Source: Hexactinellida sp. DTS-2022 (Eukaryota; Porifera; Hexactinellida). Taken from it: a stretch of 64,000 nucleotides of DNA. Within the stretch, counting starts at the first letter, position 1. The number at the start of each line of letters is the position of its first letter. The stretch spans positions 1,674,001-1,738,000 of the forward strand of contig JAPNXP010000003.1 of NCBI GenBank assembly GCA_028753945.1, read 5' to 3'. The notes under the pieces were generated by a model that was not told the DNA's origin, searched no databases, and saw only the letters and a program-made list of their open reading frames with translations. Positions 27,348 to 37,479 of this stretch are shown here, one piece after another. The translations under genes were made by a program, and so were the position numbers.

Positions 27348-27359
27348 TAATTCGTATTA
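27348..27359 (+). promoter_or_regulatory. Putative self-primer binding site
   Basis: The sequence directly after the 5' LTR does not begin with TGG, as a site for the 3' end of a tRNA would. Instead AATTCGTATTA (27349-27359) is perfectly complementary over 11 nt to TAATACGAATT in the LTR (27274-27284). In Tf1-type elements an 11-nt match between the start of the transcript and this position primes reverse transcription. Inference only: it would need transcription to start at or just before 27274. A half-tRNA primer is the alternative. Confidence 0.5.
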
Positions 27360-27375
27360 GATTTATCTCTGTAAT

Positions 27376-30300
27376 ATGGCTACTCCTCTGACTGTGAATA
27401 TACCCTCACTTCAGACAGGTCAACGTATCGAGGACTGGGAGCCTCTATATAGAGCAGCTGTCGGAGCAATGGACCCAGCATCTGCAGTTAAGCTCTTGCC
27501 CGCACACGTCAACCGGCGGGAATACGAGAGAGTGATAGTGCTCGAGGCTATCAAAGAAGAATCCTTGGATAGCGCTTTTACATTACTCCGCGAGAACCTC
27601 GACCCTCCAGTCGACATATATGAGTCTACCCGTAAATATTACGAAATGATATGGGCTTGTGGTGACTACGTAGATGACTATTTTGGCCGCATGATTAGAG
27701 AAGCGAAAAGAGCAGGGCTTAACAACAGGCACGGGTGTGTAAACATGGTTACGCAGCTCCCGCTGGAGATAAGGTCGGCATGTAAGAAATGGATCAGCGA
27801 ACTGGCGGAGGGTATATCCGATAAAGATACCAGGACTTTTATCGTGAAGGTACGTTCCTTACTAATTGAAAAGGGGATCCCACTGGACACAGGCTGGAGA
27901 CAACCTAGTAATGTGAAGGTAACAAGTATTCAGGATCAAGAATACGACGAGGTGATTTCAAACGGAGAGGAAGAAGAGTTTATTCCCAAGGTTCAAACCA
28001 CAAGGGTTGGCAACCGTAGGCAGAAAGCTCAGGCTATTACTAGAAATTCCAATGAGTGCTATACTTGTGGGCGAATAGGGCACGGATGGCGACAGTGCTT
28101 GGAAAGGACATGTAACCGGTGTGGACGTAAGGGGCACGATATAAGCCAGTGCTCCAGAACCTCAAATGTTGAGAGATCGGAGTACCCAAGGTATCCAAAG
28201 AGGGGGTATCGAGGGAAAGTGATGATAGTAGAAGACTCTATCCACGGACAATCTGCTTGTAACCACAAGAGCAACGGCCTGGACGAGGAGGAGTCGGTCA
28301 GTCTGAAAGTTGGTATAGCAGGCAGACAAGTTACCGCTCTGTTAGATACCGGAGCGAAACCATCCGTCATTGATTTGAAGACACTTTCAGGATTAGGGTT
28401 ACGGAAGTACTTAAACCCAGCGAAGAGCAAGGTGTTCGGGCTCTGCCAAAGCCCTGTAAAGGTACTGGGGAGAATCGATGTAGAAGTGAAAATTGGGCAA
28501 GAACATGCAGTCGTCCGTTTTTATGTTTTAGATAGTGAGGAGCCCACATTACTGTTGGGTAGGGAATTTATGTCCTGCTTCGATCGAGTCACGTTCGACT
28601 TTAGAAACAGGAAGATCGGTCTCGGAAGCGTCTGGATACCAATCGAATCCACCCTGAAAGGAGGGACACCCCTCTTCCGAGCACGTACAGCAATATGTGA
28701 AGCCACGCTCGCGCCCGTGGGAGTAGGGACCGATGATTTCAATGTTAACGTGGACTTGGACCAGGCAGAATATGAAGAACTGAGGGTTCTTCTGAACGAG
28801 TATGCTGATCTGTTCGCTAATGACCCCAAGAAGCCCGGGTGGACAACCAGCTGTCAACACGTCATAGATACAGGAGAGACTGCCCCTATTAAAGAGAGAG
28901 CGAGAAGGATGCCGCCAAGTTGGGAAATAGAGGTAGAACGACAACTGGATGAGATGGTGGCAAATGGTGTCTGCCGGCCGTCCCATTCACCTTGGGCTGC
29001 CAACGTCGTGCTTGTAAGGAAGAAGGACAACAGCATGCGCTTTGCTATCGATTATCGCCAGTTAAATAACGTTACTAAAAAGGACGCCTACAGTCTTCCC
29101 AATATTCAGACTATATTAGATAAGCTGGAAGGCAGTCGGTACTTCTCGTTTGTAGATGTTGCTTCCGCTTATTGGAGTGTTCCTGTAAAGAAGACGGACA
29201 TAGAAAAGACAGCTTTTCATACTCCGAGGGGCCAGCATGAAATGGTGGTCATGCCGTTTGGGCTGTGCAACTCGCAGGCCACATTTCAAAGATTGATGGA
29301 CAATATACTAGAGAAGGTGCCCAGAGCCGAGTCCTATGTCGACGATTGCTGTGTATTCTCACGGAATTTCAAAGAACATTTGGCAGATCTACGAGCGACC
29401 TTCATGAGAATCCGGGAAGGAAAGGTGAAGCTGAGAAGGGACAAGTGTCATTTTGGGTATGAGGGAGGAGAATTCCTCGGGCATTATATCTCGTCAAGAG
29501 GAAGACGTCCTACACAGGGCGCGACCGAGAAACTAATGCAATTTCCGACTCCCTGTTCCCTGAAGGAGCTACAGCGTTTTATCGGGAGCCTTAATTACTA
29601 TAGAAGTTACATACCGAACCTCGCTCGGATCGCTGAACCCTTATACGCTCTAACAAAGAAGGCATCACGCTGGGAGTGGACAAAGGATTGTCAAGTTGCC
29701 TTTGACAGCTTACGCAGGAAATTGACTGAGGAACCGGTCTGTCTCGCTTTTCCGGACTGGAAAAGAGAAATGTATGTCGAAGCAGACGCAAGTAATGAAG
29801 GGGTTGCTGCGGTCTTGTCACAAAGAGACAAAGAGTCTGGTATATTGAAGCCAATCAGTTTCTTCTCCTCTGCTTTGTCCAAACAGCAAAAGAATTATAG
29901 CGCAGGACAGCTCGAAGCATGGGCGTTGGTGGCAGCCACCAGAAAGTGGGCTATTTATCTCAAGTCTGCTCCAAAGGTAGTTCTGCTCACAGACCATAAC
30001 CCCCTTCAGTGGCTGCGTAAACAGAGAGATCCTCGACACACGTTCGCACGCTGGATAATGGAATTGGAAGAGATTCCATATTCGATAGAATACCGTCCAG
30101 GAACACAGAACCAGTTGCCAGACTACCTGAGTAGAAAACCTAATCTCGAGATCGATACAGGCGTTAACAGTGAAGAACAATTCGAAGAGAAGATCTACAT
30201 CGTTGATAATCCCGATGAATGGATCACCGAAGTAAAAAGAAAGCAGGTGGCAGATAAACCAATACAAGAAGCCGTTAGCCAGCTGTCTCAATCAGGCAAA

Positions 30301-31704
30301 GTTTCGAGGGGACCATTCAGGCGGGTTTCAAAACACCTGAATGTGAAGGAGGATCTATTATATTTTGATTCGCGAATCGTAGTACCTAGATGTCTCCAGA
30401 TGGAGACACTCCAGACAGTGCACGCTCAAATGCATTTCGGCCAGGCGAGAACTCTACAACTTCTTCGAAGAAGTTTCTTCTGGATCGGACTGGCACGAGA
30501 CGCAAGAACACACTGCAGTGCTTGTATTACATGTCAAAGAGCTAAACCGTCGAGGAAGCCTAAGGAACCTCTGGAACTGTTCGAATGTGGGGCTACACAG
30601 CCCGGCGAAGCGGTCGGCATGGATGTCGGTACATTGCCTTGGGCAGATGGAGAGTACAGATATTTCCTACTCGTTGTAGACCTCTTCTCACACCTCGTCG
30701 AAACTATTCCTTTGAGGGACCAGACAGCCAGATCCATTGTGAATGCATTCCTCGGAGGGTGGGTATATCGGGGTCATGGAGTACCTATCATATTAGTTAC
30801 AGATCAGGGAAAAAATGTCGACGGTGCGGCGATTCATGAGCTTTGTCAGGAGTTAGGCATACAAAAGCGTCACACTACCCCGTATCATCCTGAAGCAGAC
30901 GGTATGGCTGAGCGACATATCGGATTTGTCAAGCAGGTAATACGATGTTTAATGCTCGAGCGCAATCTGGAGAAAGGATCGTGGCCATCCTTGTTACCAG
31001 AGGTTACATTTTACTGTAACAACCTAAACAATGCTGCAACCAAAATATCCCCACACTTGATGACGTTTGGACGGCAACCGCGGACGCCGCTTGATATGCT
31101 CATTGCCCACGCACCCACAGACGGAGATCAAACCGTGAACGAGTATGTAGACCGCCTGCTTAGGAAAAGAGAAGAGCTGAACGAGATCGCTAAAAAGAAC
31201 CAGGGAAATCGCCAATTGGAGACTAAGGAGAGGTACGATGCGGGTAAGAGAACTTCTGGAGTTGCTGGCGGAGATTGGGTATTTGTCAAGAAGGAGCAAC
31301 GGGGCGACTCTCTGGATGTCAAGTTTGAAGGACCCTTCAGGGTCCTGGACAGACGAGGCGTGATTGTTCAAATTGAAATTGGGTCAAGGAATAAGTGGAT
31401 CCATTTGAACCGATGCAAAGCATACGTGCCCCAAGTCATTACGAGTCCAATCGAACCCGCAGACCAGGGGATCGAAGCGCTTGGTTCCGGGGAAGACAAC
31501 GTAAAAGAAAGCCCATGCTTGGCCGAAACGGAGGTAGCTGAGCTTGAAGCGGATACGGATACACCTTTGGAAGACGATGGAGAGACAGGGGCTAACAGGC
31601 GTTATCCATCTCGCAATCGGAAACCTAAAGTTTACGAAGGGTTCGTACCATGGAAGGATGTACCTACGTGGCGTGTAGGCTACGATAGAACAGACCATTC
31701 ATAG
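27376..31704 (+). CDS. Gag-pol polyprotein, single frame, Ty3/gypsy type
   Basis: 1442 residues from the ATG 28 bp after the LTR to a stop 13 bp before the 3' LTR. Domains in order: gag-like N-terminus (about 1-220); two CCHC zinc knuckles (about 228-261, CYTCGRIGHGWRQC and CNRCGRKGHDISQC); aspartic protease with LLDTGA (D near 324); reverse transcriptase with the FVDVASAYW block and YVDD (654-657); RNase H starting YVEADAS (near 800) with LTDHNPLQWL; integrase with an H..H-C..C zinc module (about 1012-1051), catalytic D near 1083 (GMDVG), D near 1143 (VTDQG) and E near 1179 (a DD35E spacing); then a GPF module (FEGPFRV, about 1315). I see no chromodomain and no env gene. Gag and pol are fused without a frameshift, as in Tf1. 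The clade within Ty3/gypsy is not assigned. Frames on the opposite strand are shadows. Confidence 0.95.
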   Translation: MATPLTVNIPSLQTGQRIEDWEPLYRAAVGAMDPASAVKLLPAHVNRREYERVIVLEAIKEESLDSAFTLLRENLDPPVDIYESTRKYYEMIWACGDYVDDYFGRMIREAKRAGLNNRHGCVNMVTQLPLEIRSACKKWISELAEGISDKDTRTFIVKVRSLLIEKGIPLDTGWRQPSNVKVTSIQDQEYDEVISNGEEEEFIPKVQTTRVGNRRQKAQAITRNSNECYTCGRIGHGWRQCLERTCNRCGRKGHDISQCSRTSNVERSEYPRYPKRGYRGKVMIVEDSIHGQSACNHKSNGLDEEESVSLKVGIAGRQVTALLDTGAKPSVIDLKTLSGLGLRKYLNPAKSKVFGLCQSPVKVLGRIDVEVKIGQEHAVVRFYVLDSEEPTLLLGREFMSCFDRVTFDFRNRKIGLGSVWIPIESTLKGGTPLFRARTAICEATLAPVGVGTDDFNVNVDLDQAEYEELRVLLNEYADLFANDPKKPGWTTSCQHVIDTGETAPIKERARRMPPSWEIEVERQLDEMVANGVCRPSHSPWAANVVLVRKKDNSMRFAIDYRQLNNVTKKDAYSLPNIQTILDKLEGSRYFSFVDVASAYWSVPVKKTDIEKTAFHTPRGQHEMVVMPFGLCNSQATFQRLMDNILEKVPRAESYVDDCCVFSRNFKEHLADLRATFMRIREGKVKLRRDKCHFGYEGGEFLGHYISSRGRRPTQGATEKLMQFPTPCSLKELQRFIGSLNYYRSYIPNLARIAEPLYALTKKASRWEWTKDCQVAFDSLRRKLTEEPVCLAFPDWKREMYVEADASNEGVAAVLSQRDKESGILKPISFFSSALSKQQKNYSAGQLEAWALVAATRKWAIYLKSAPKVVLLTDHNPLQWLRKQRDPRHTFARWIMELEEIPYSIEYRPGTQNQLPDYLSRKPNLEIDTGVNSEEQFEEKIYIVDNPDEWITEVKRKQVADKPIQEAVSQLSQSGKVSRGPFRRVSKHLNVKEDLLYFDSRIVVPRCLQMETLQTVHAQMHFGQARTLQLLRRSFFWIGLARDARTHCSACITCQRAKPSRKPKEPLELFECGATQPGEAVGMDVGTLPWADGEYRYFLLVVDLFSHLVETIPLRDQTARSIVNAFLGGWVYRGHGVPIILVTDQGKNVDGAAIHELCQELGIQKRHTTPYHPEADGMAERHIGFVKQVIRCLMLERNLEKGSWPSLLPEVTFYCNNLNNAATKISPHLMTFGRQPRTPLDMLIAHAPTDGDQTVNEYVDRLLRKREELNEIAKKNQGNRQLETKERYDAGKRTSGVAGGDWVFVKKEQRGDSLDVKFEGPFRVLDRRGVIVQIEIGSRNKWIHLNRCKAYVPQVITSPIEPADQGIEALGSGEDNVKESPCLAETEVAELEADTDTPLEDDGETGANRRYPSRNRKPKVYEGFVPWKDVPTWRVGYDRTDHS

Positions 31705-31717
31705 GAAGGGGGAATGA
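31703..31717 (+). promoter_or_regulatory. Polypurine tract of the LTR element
   Basis: AGGAAGGGGGAATGA directly upstream of the 3' LTR, the expected position of the plus-strand primer for reverse transcription. It overlaps the gag-pol stop codon. Confidence 0.85.
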
Positions 31718-31894
31718 TGTTATACGCTACCCAGGCATTAGAGTATTGTTAACAACCCTTATACATAAGCTATTAGTATAGTACTAGGTGAACTCTTTAG
31801 GAGTTCTACATAGACAATCTTAATACGAATTCTATTAGTGTATTACCTATTCCTCAACTTAGTGGTTATCTGCTTCGGCACCCTACGCACAACA
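31718..31894 (+). repeat. 3' LTR
   Basis: 177 bp, read as identical to the 5' LTR; followed by the GTAG target-site duplication and then the rest of the host hAT element. Confidence 0.93.
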
Positions 31895-32647
31895 GTAGTA
31901 TGAACACGTTAAATACAATTGCGGGTCTATGTGCATTTTATCGTTTTACTTCACCCCCGTTTGAAACTACAATCACTCAGCTAAATCGAAACCCAAGTTT
32001 TACCAGGAACAACCCAATACCAATAGTCTTAGATTGCTCCGGTTTAATGGGTGAAATATACTAACGTATACGTATACTATTACTATCGACTCCGCTTATT
32101 AGTCTCCTCGGAATGAGATATTTTGACCTATTAATAGGTACATCTGAAAAGGATTACTAATTTATAGTAACATGTATTTTTATTTCCCAGGTCCAAATAA
32201 CCAAAGTGATTTGTTATTATAGCTATTATCTTGATTAAGATTCTTCGATCACCTATAAAAAATCTGTTATTGTGTGTACATTAGTATTCGGCTAAAAGAA
32301 TATCTTCGGGACTCGGGAGTAACAAAAAAACTAATTATATCATCGTAATTGGAAATGATTTGATTTTGATTTTTGATGATTTTGTGGTGAATCAAAATGA
32401 TTTGATGATTGATTTTTTCAATCTCACATTTTGAATGATTTGATTTTGATTGATTTTTACAACACTAATTTTTGAATGATTTTGATTTAAAATCAAAATC
32501 AATGATTTATGTAAAGCCCTGGTCGCAAGCCCGGCCCGAGCCCGAAGCCCGTGCGGGCTGGGCCTGAGTGCGTCGGGCCGGGCCGGGCCTGGGTTGAGGA
32601 ATTCGGGCCGGGCTCGGGCCTAGAATTCAGGCCCGTTGCGACCTCTA

Positions 32648-34571
32648 GTATCTAATTCGCCTTTCCCATGGAAAGATGCAGACTCTGGCTGGAACAACAT
32701 AAAGAAAGGTCGAGATGGAATAAATAAGCAGAATAATAGCCGTATTCACAAGAATTCTCAATTCTTTAAACATTGAAATGAACGCTCATGAGCAAAAGCT
32801 TTCACTAGGAAAGGAAACAATTCACGAATATACACTCAACAGAACAAGATTAAAGGCAGCGTTTGAAAGTGTTAAGCTGTGCGGGCAACAAGGTTTAGAT
32901 CTCCGAGGAAATCGAGATGAGGACCAAACAGCAAATTTAAATTGTATTGTAAACCTGATTGGGAAGTTCAACCCGATGGTCGAGAAGTATCTAACATCAG
33001 AGTGCAAAATGAAATTTCTTTCTCCGGGCATTCAGAATGAAGTGCTGAAGATTATTAGTAACTCGCTACTAAGGAATCTGATCACTCGGAAGTCGTATCC
33101 AGATTGAGTCTATTGGTATTACTCAAGAACTTGTATTTTCAAATATTATGGATGAGACTGCTGACATAAACAGAATTGAGCAAGTATCATTTTGTCTTCG
33201 TTTTTGTAATGCACATATGGAAAGTGAAGAGGTGTTATTATGTTTTCATCGGACCAGCCGTACAAATTCTGAAACTCTGCTCCATCTTGTGAAAACATCA
33301 CTAATGAGTTTTGGCTTCCCATTTTCTGGCATTCGTGGACAGGGATATGACGGCGCTTCGAATATGTCAGGCAAGAATATCGGCTTGCAAGCTAAAGTGT
33401 CATCTGAAAATTCTAAAGCTTTGTATTTGTACTGCCTTGGACATCAACTCAAATTTGGTTACACAGGATGCACTAGTGGATATTCCTGAAGTTATAAATG
33501 CAATTGAGAGAATGAATGCTGTCGTTCACTTTATTAAAAATTATCCCAAAAGGTGGCAGAAACTTCAGACGATTGTCGAAGAAACAAAATAATAATCACA
33601 TAAACCAGAATTGTAACGCCCGCTTTGTCCAACACGTTGGGTTATGATGCTTTCATAATTCATTATGAATCAATACTAGGGTTTCTTGAGTCGATCAAGG
33701 ACGATGTATATGAACCAGTTAAGAACAGGGATGAGGCATTATCTTATTTTATTGGGCTTGAGACTTTTCAAAATTACTTTAACCTTCGAATTGTTCAAAT
33801 GTTATTGCAATTTGTTCAACCTATTCATACGCAATGCCAGGGGAAGAAAGCTACTACTGGCAATGTTAGAGACCGGATAAACACCCTTTCACTAACCCTC
33901 ATAGCTGAGGGCAGAATACGAGCAATGCTGAAGCACTATTTGAATCTGTAAAACTAATCACCATCCAGGATCTAAGACTTGACCTTCTTGCATTGCCTAG
34001 GGCAAAACGTAGTGCCTCAAACCCAAAGTATAGACCTACTAAAACGATTACCCAAGATCAGGTAGACCTATTTCACATGTCTGTATACGTCCGTAATGAA
34101 AATTGCGACAGACTCTTTATTAAAGCGCTATTCAAAGAATGACCTGAAAATTGTTGAGTTATTACGTAGGACTCTTGAGGAAGAAATAATCGCTGATTTA
34201 GAACTTATCAAAATAGTTGAATTTTATGGCAGTGATATAAAATTGGATTGTCTAATATTTGAGAGGCAAAACTGGTTTCTCGATGAAGAGGAATGGGAGT
34301 TCCGCCTACGATCACTATTTTGAGAAATCTTCTTGCAGAAAAAGTTGAACTCAAGTGGAAAATACCAAATTTGCATATGCTATGTGTGGTATATGTGTGC
34401 CTCCCTGTAACTACTTGCGAGGCCGAAAGGTCATTCAGTACGTTACGGAGAATACACAATTACCTGCGCAATTGCCAGACTCAACAGAGATTGAATGATT
34501 GCGCAATATTGATCATACATAAGGATATAGTACGTCAGATGGAGATGGAAAACAAATCGATGAGTTCGTAG
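32648..34571 (+). pseudogene. hAT transposase, DUF4371-like core and C-terminal hATC region
   Basis: Continuation after the nested inserts, in at least five frames with stops between them. Recognisable blocks: FPWKDADSGWNNIKKG completing the TTF finger; GQQGLDLRGNRDE and SPGIQNEVLKII (32778-33107), as in DUF4371; MDETADINRIEQVS and RGQGYDGASNMSGKN (33148-33489), the start of the RNase-H-like catalytic region; a middle region (33311-33951); and LPVTTCEAERSFSTLRRI (34293-34571), the hATC dimerisation signature. Order and spacing match ZMYM-type hAT transposases. Multiple frameshifts make it non-functional. Confidence 0.85.
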
Positions 34572-34824
34572 ATGCTACATCACAGAGAAGAAACATATTT
34601 GGCCCATCACAATCACTCCAATAGGAAACTAGAATTTATATTATTTTGTTTAGTTAATTATATCTGAATGGAATAAGATTATATTATTTGTATTATCATC
34701 GTCTTGATCATTTATTTAGACAACAATTTTGATAATTTAACAAAACATTTGAATGTATATTAACGAATTTTCGCCCCTCAGTATTTTACAATTTTTACAG
34801 AAATTCTACGCCTATGCGTGAATA

Positions 34825-36870
34825 TATATGGACTTACCAATATAAGGTGTGGTCATGTTAGAATATAGTACAGAATTGTGGGACGTTTAGAAACTGTGAT
34901 TTAAAACATAAACACAAGCATAATTATTGAATAGATGTTTTATATAAGAATGGAATATAAAGTAAACTGAAATAAAATCAGAAAAATATAATAATACAAT
35001 ATTCCAAATATAGTAGGCAACTACTCATTGTGCACTATTTGTTGAATGTGAAATAGAGATAAGGGGTTGAAGTTCATAGAAAGCTAATTTCTGCTGCACT
35101 TCTCGTATATTTAGTATATAATTTTCAACTTCAGAATCGGAAATGTCTGACAAATTGTCTTCAGAGGAACAATTTGTCTGTGAAAAAATTAAATGAATTG
35201 GGTGTGAAGGATCAGACTGAGATAAGATTCCTGGTATTTCTAAAAAAAGAAGTAAATTCAATATATTGGTGTCAAAGTGAAATCCAAACATACAGAAATA
35301 ATAAATTGCTTGATAAATTTCAAAGTATCTGCTTGCAAATATTGACTAATTTATGAAGTTAGCGAATTGAGGTAACATTTCGTTCAACGAATGCCGGCGG
35401 ACAAGGAATTGGATACCTTAAGGACATTCTTCCTAATTTTTAGCAAGTTTCTAAGGGTATGTGCGAACAATGCAATTCAATACGCGCCCAATTTATATAT
35501 GCTCATGACTGGAGGTTCATAATTTGTCGCATAAAGTTTATTCTGGAAGATTATATGGATATTGTTGACAGGGTTAATTTTTAAAAATGTTTCAAATCTG
35601 ACCCACCACAAAGACCGCATGTCATTAGTGGTATATCGCATGTGTAAATACACTAGTTACACGTGTACTTGTAGTCCTGATAAGGCTTTCCAAAATCAAT
35701 CTCAGATAGTATCAGGAAGCTTGAAAAAGCTCGAGATAAATTTCAAATATTTAGAATGAATAGTGCCGCATGTCACTTGCATATATGTACGTATAGGCGT
35801 CGTAAACGGTCCGGGCGCCCAGAGGAGCTATCCGGAGTTCCCCGGACTTTACCGGAGTCTGGGTACACTCAGGGAAAAATTCATACCTGCCAACCAATTT
35901 TAGCTGGCAAAATCTATGTCAATTTTTTTCTCGCTCTATACGCTCGCTCGTCTTGCGAATCTCTGTACACTTCTACTAAGAGGTATTACACAAAGACCAT
36001 GCATTCATGTTGTAAATGCAGACACCATGGCAAGTAATACAATAATGCTATTTATGTTTATTATGATTGACATAAATCAAATTAATCTCTTTAGGAATGA
36101 GTCAAATGACTCACAATCAGTAATTTGTCCAAAAGAAAACCCCCTGACAAATGTACTATATCCCTGCACGCCTGTATAGAACAGCAAAAATAGTTAAATC
36201 CCTGTACAGTCGGCAATTATTTTAATGATAATACCTAGTAGTTCGAACTACGGCCCAGGATTTTATTGGCCTTGAGGGCCGAAGAGCAAACCTTAATTTA
36301 TGTCGCCAATTGGGACGGCCCTATATTTCAGTGTCAGGGCGGGCCGAAAGTCTATCCCTCGTATTTACGACATCTATGCTATGCATATATGGTATACAAA
36401 ATCTTAGATAGATAAATTCATATTTAGTGAGGAATATGAATGAATTTAAAGGATATAGCTGCTGGTAAATTTATTGCCCCTAAGATGGGTAGGATTTTGA
36501 TTCACAATTGACAACAATTTATGTGTAAAATGGAACCTTCAAAAGAAATTTTTAACGAAGAAGTATAAACCTCTAGTCACGAGCATTAAAAAATGAAGTC
36601 TTCGGAACAACGGCCATACAGCTAAAAATTACGCGGAGTGGGTAATTATAGAGGATAAGGTATTAAACAATACATAAATTGGCACATAATTCTGGGGGTA
36701 ATGAGGCTAGGAATGTTGTACAACGGGGTATTTAAACAGGTTGGGGCTCCATGATCTAATGGTTCACCGGGGAACACATTGGCTTTATTTAACAGTTTAC
36801 TGCTATTAGATTTCAGCAGGAAACCAACTTTGGTTAACAGGTTATACTAATGCAACGGGGGTCTAAAAAA
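34825..36870. other. Mostly unassigned DNA right of the nest
   Basis: Contains the BRF1-like fragment (35025-35177) and GC-rich patches at about 35800-35880 (CCGGAGTTCCCCGGACTT-type dyads) and 36240-36360 (GGCC-rich) that look like short elements, but no ends could be fixed. No long frame, no RNA gene seen. Confidence 0.4.
35025..35177 (-). pseudogene. Possible BRF1 (TFIIIB) exon fragment
   Basis: The minus strand reads NLSDISDSEVENYILN followed by IREVQQK. This resembles BRF1 homology region II, which in known proteins reads like IDD.EID.YILNE.E...K and binds TBP in the RNA polymerase III factor TFIIIB. Directly upstream on the minus strand is a T-rich tract ending in CAG at 35178-35180, a good 3' splice-site candidate. 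The similarity fades after about 30 residues and the frame stops near 35025. It could be a real last exon, a captured exon or chance; no other BRF1 part was found here. Confidence 0.35.
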
Positions 36871-36873
36871 ATA

Positions 36874-37477
36874 CACTGAAGGCCTAAATTATTTGAACAC
36901 AGGGGCGTCCTGGCCAGACAAGCCAGCGAGGAATCCCCGCTGGGCCCCTTATCAAGCTATTTTATCTGTACAAATGCACAGAAAGTTCCCCGATGGGCAC
37001 CCCCCCTGGCCAGGACGCCCCTGTTTGAACAATAGGAATTTTGATACAGACATAATAATATTCAAGCTCTTAATTAATTAAAACTACTCAGAAATCCTGT
37101 TATAAAATATTAAACACTGCTATTTCAGGCCATTCCTGTCAATATCCATCGGATGTCATTTTAGCCCGCTTGTGCAACTTGTGGTACAAATAAAAATGTG
37201 GCTGAATTTCAGTAAATAATCGCAATGTCGATGGATCGTACAACTAGACTAATTCGTTCTCGTGGTATCCAAATCCGAAATGAAAATTTGTAGTATATCC
37301 TCATTGAACCGAAGTTATCTGAAATTAAATATTTAATTAGCTCATTATACACGTAGTTCATAAGTCTCCAAAAAACTAATAAAAAATACACAATATTATT
37401 ACTATTATACTGTAGGAAGTTAGGAACCATGACTAATTGAAAAAATATCGTTGTTCAAATACTTTAGGCCGGGGGTG
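36874..37477. mobile_element. Mariner-like TA-flanked element (copy 2)
   Basis: TA on both sides (36872-36873; 37478-37479). The inverted ends CACTGAAGGCCTAAATTATT and CACCCCCGGCCTAAAGTATT both continue into TGAACAA. 604 bp including a 124-bp hAT insertion and its TSD near the left end. The interior shares the ACTTGTGGTACAAAT block with copy 1. No transposase frame. Confidence 0.75.
36900..37023. mobile_element. 124-bp hAT-type MITE
   Basis: Perfect 8-bp TSD TTTGAACA (36892-36899; 37024-37031). Perfect inverted ends CAGGGGCGTCCTGGCCAG. GC-rich against its host. Its removal restores the TIR of the mariner-like host (ATTTGAACAATAGG), as seen in copy 1. Confidence 0.9.
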
Positions 37478-37479
37478 TA

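Larger units (their letters stand above)
27171..31894 (+). mobile_element. Ty3/gypsy LTR retrotransposon, intact, innermost of nest
   Basis: 4724 bp with two 177-bp LTRs (27171-27347; 31718-31894) that I read as identical, starting TGTTATAC and ending CACAACA. A 4-bp TSD, GTAG, lies at 27167-27170 and 31895-31898. One gag-pol frame fills nearly the whole interior, a polypurine tract abuts the 3' LTR, and only 28 bp separate the 5' LTR from the start codon. Identical LTRs and an open frame make it the youngest insertion of the nest. Confidence 0.93.
26917..32521. mobile_element. hAT element, third level of nest
   Basis: Perfect 8-bp TSD GTCGCAAG at 26909-26916 and 32522-32529. Inverted ends CAGGGCTTTACATAAATCAT on both sides. 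Its own sequence is 26917-27170 plus 31899-32521, about 880 bp. Both ends are filled with AATCAATGATTTGATTTTGA-like short repeats. No transposase frame. The LTR retrotransposon sits inside it. Confidence 0.87.
26904..32647. mobile_element. Short hAT element, second level of nest
   Basis: Perfect 8-bp TSD GTATCTAA at 26896-26903 and 32648-32655. Inverted ends TAGAGGTCGCAA on both sides. Its own sequence is only about 130-150 bp, mostly the GC-rich GCCCGGCCCGAG-type repeat tract at 32530-32640; the rest of the interval is younger insertions. Removing it restores the reading sense of the host hAT frame at IVSN|SPFPW. Confidence 0.88.
26074..34816 (+). mobile_element. hAT transposon, ZMYM/TTF-finger type (outermost of nest)
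   Basis: Perfect 8-bp TSD CGTGAATA at 26066-26073 and 34817-34824. Inverted ends CATAGGCGTAGATTTC and, from the other side, CATAGGCGTAGAATTTC. It carries a decayed hAT transposase on the plus strand (26561-26903 and 32648-34571) split by the insertions at 26904-32647. With the inserts excluded the element is about 3.0 kb, a normal length for an autonomous hAT. Confidence 0.88.

Noticed and set aside
27420..31698. Up to 157-codon frames opposite or overlapping gag-pol
   Set aside because: Shadows of the 1442-codon frame; no family resemblance and no independent signals.
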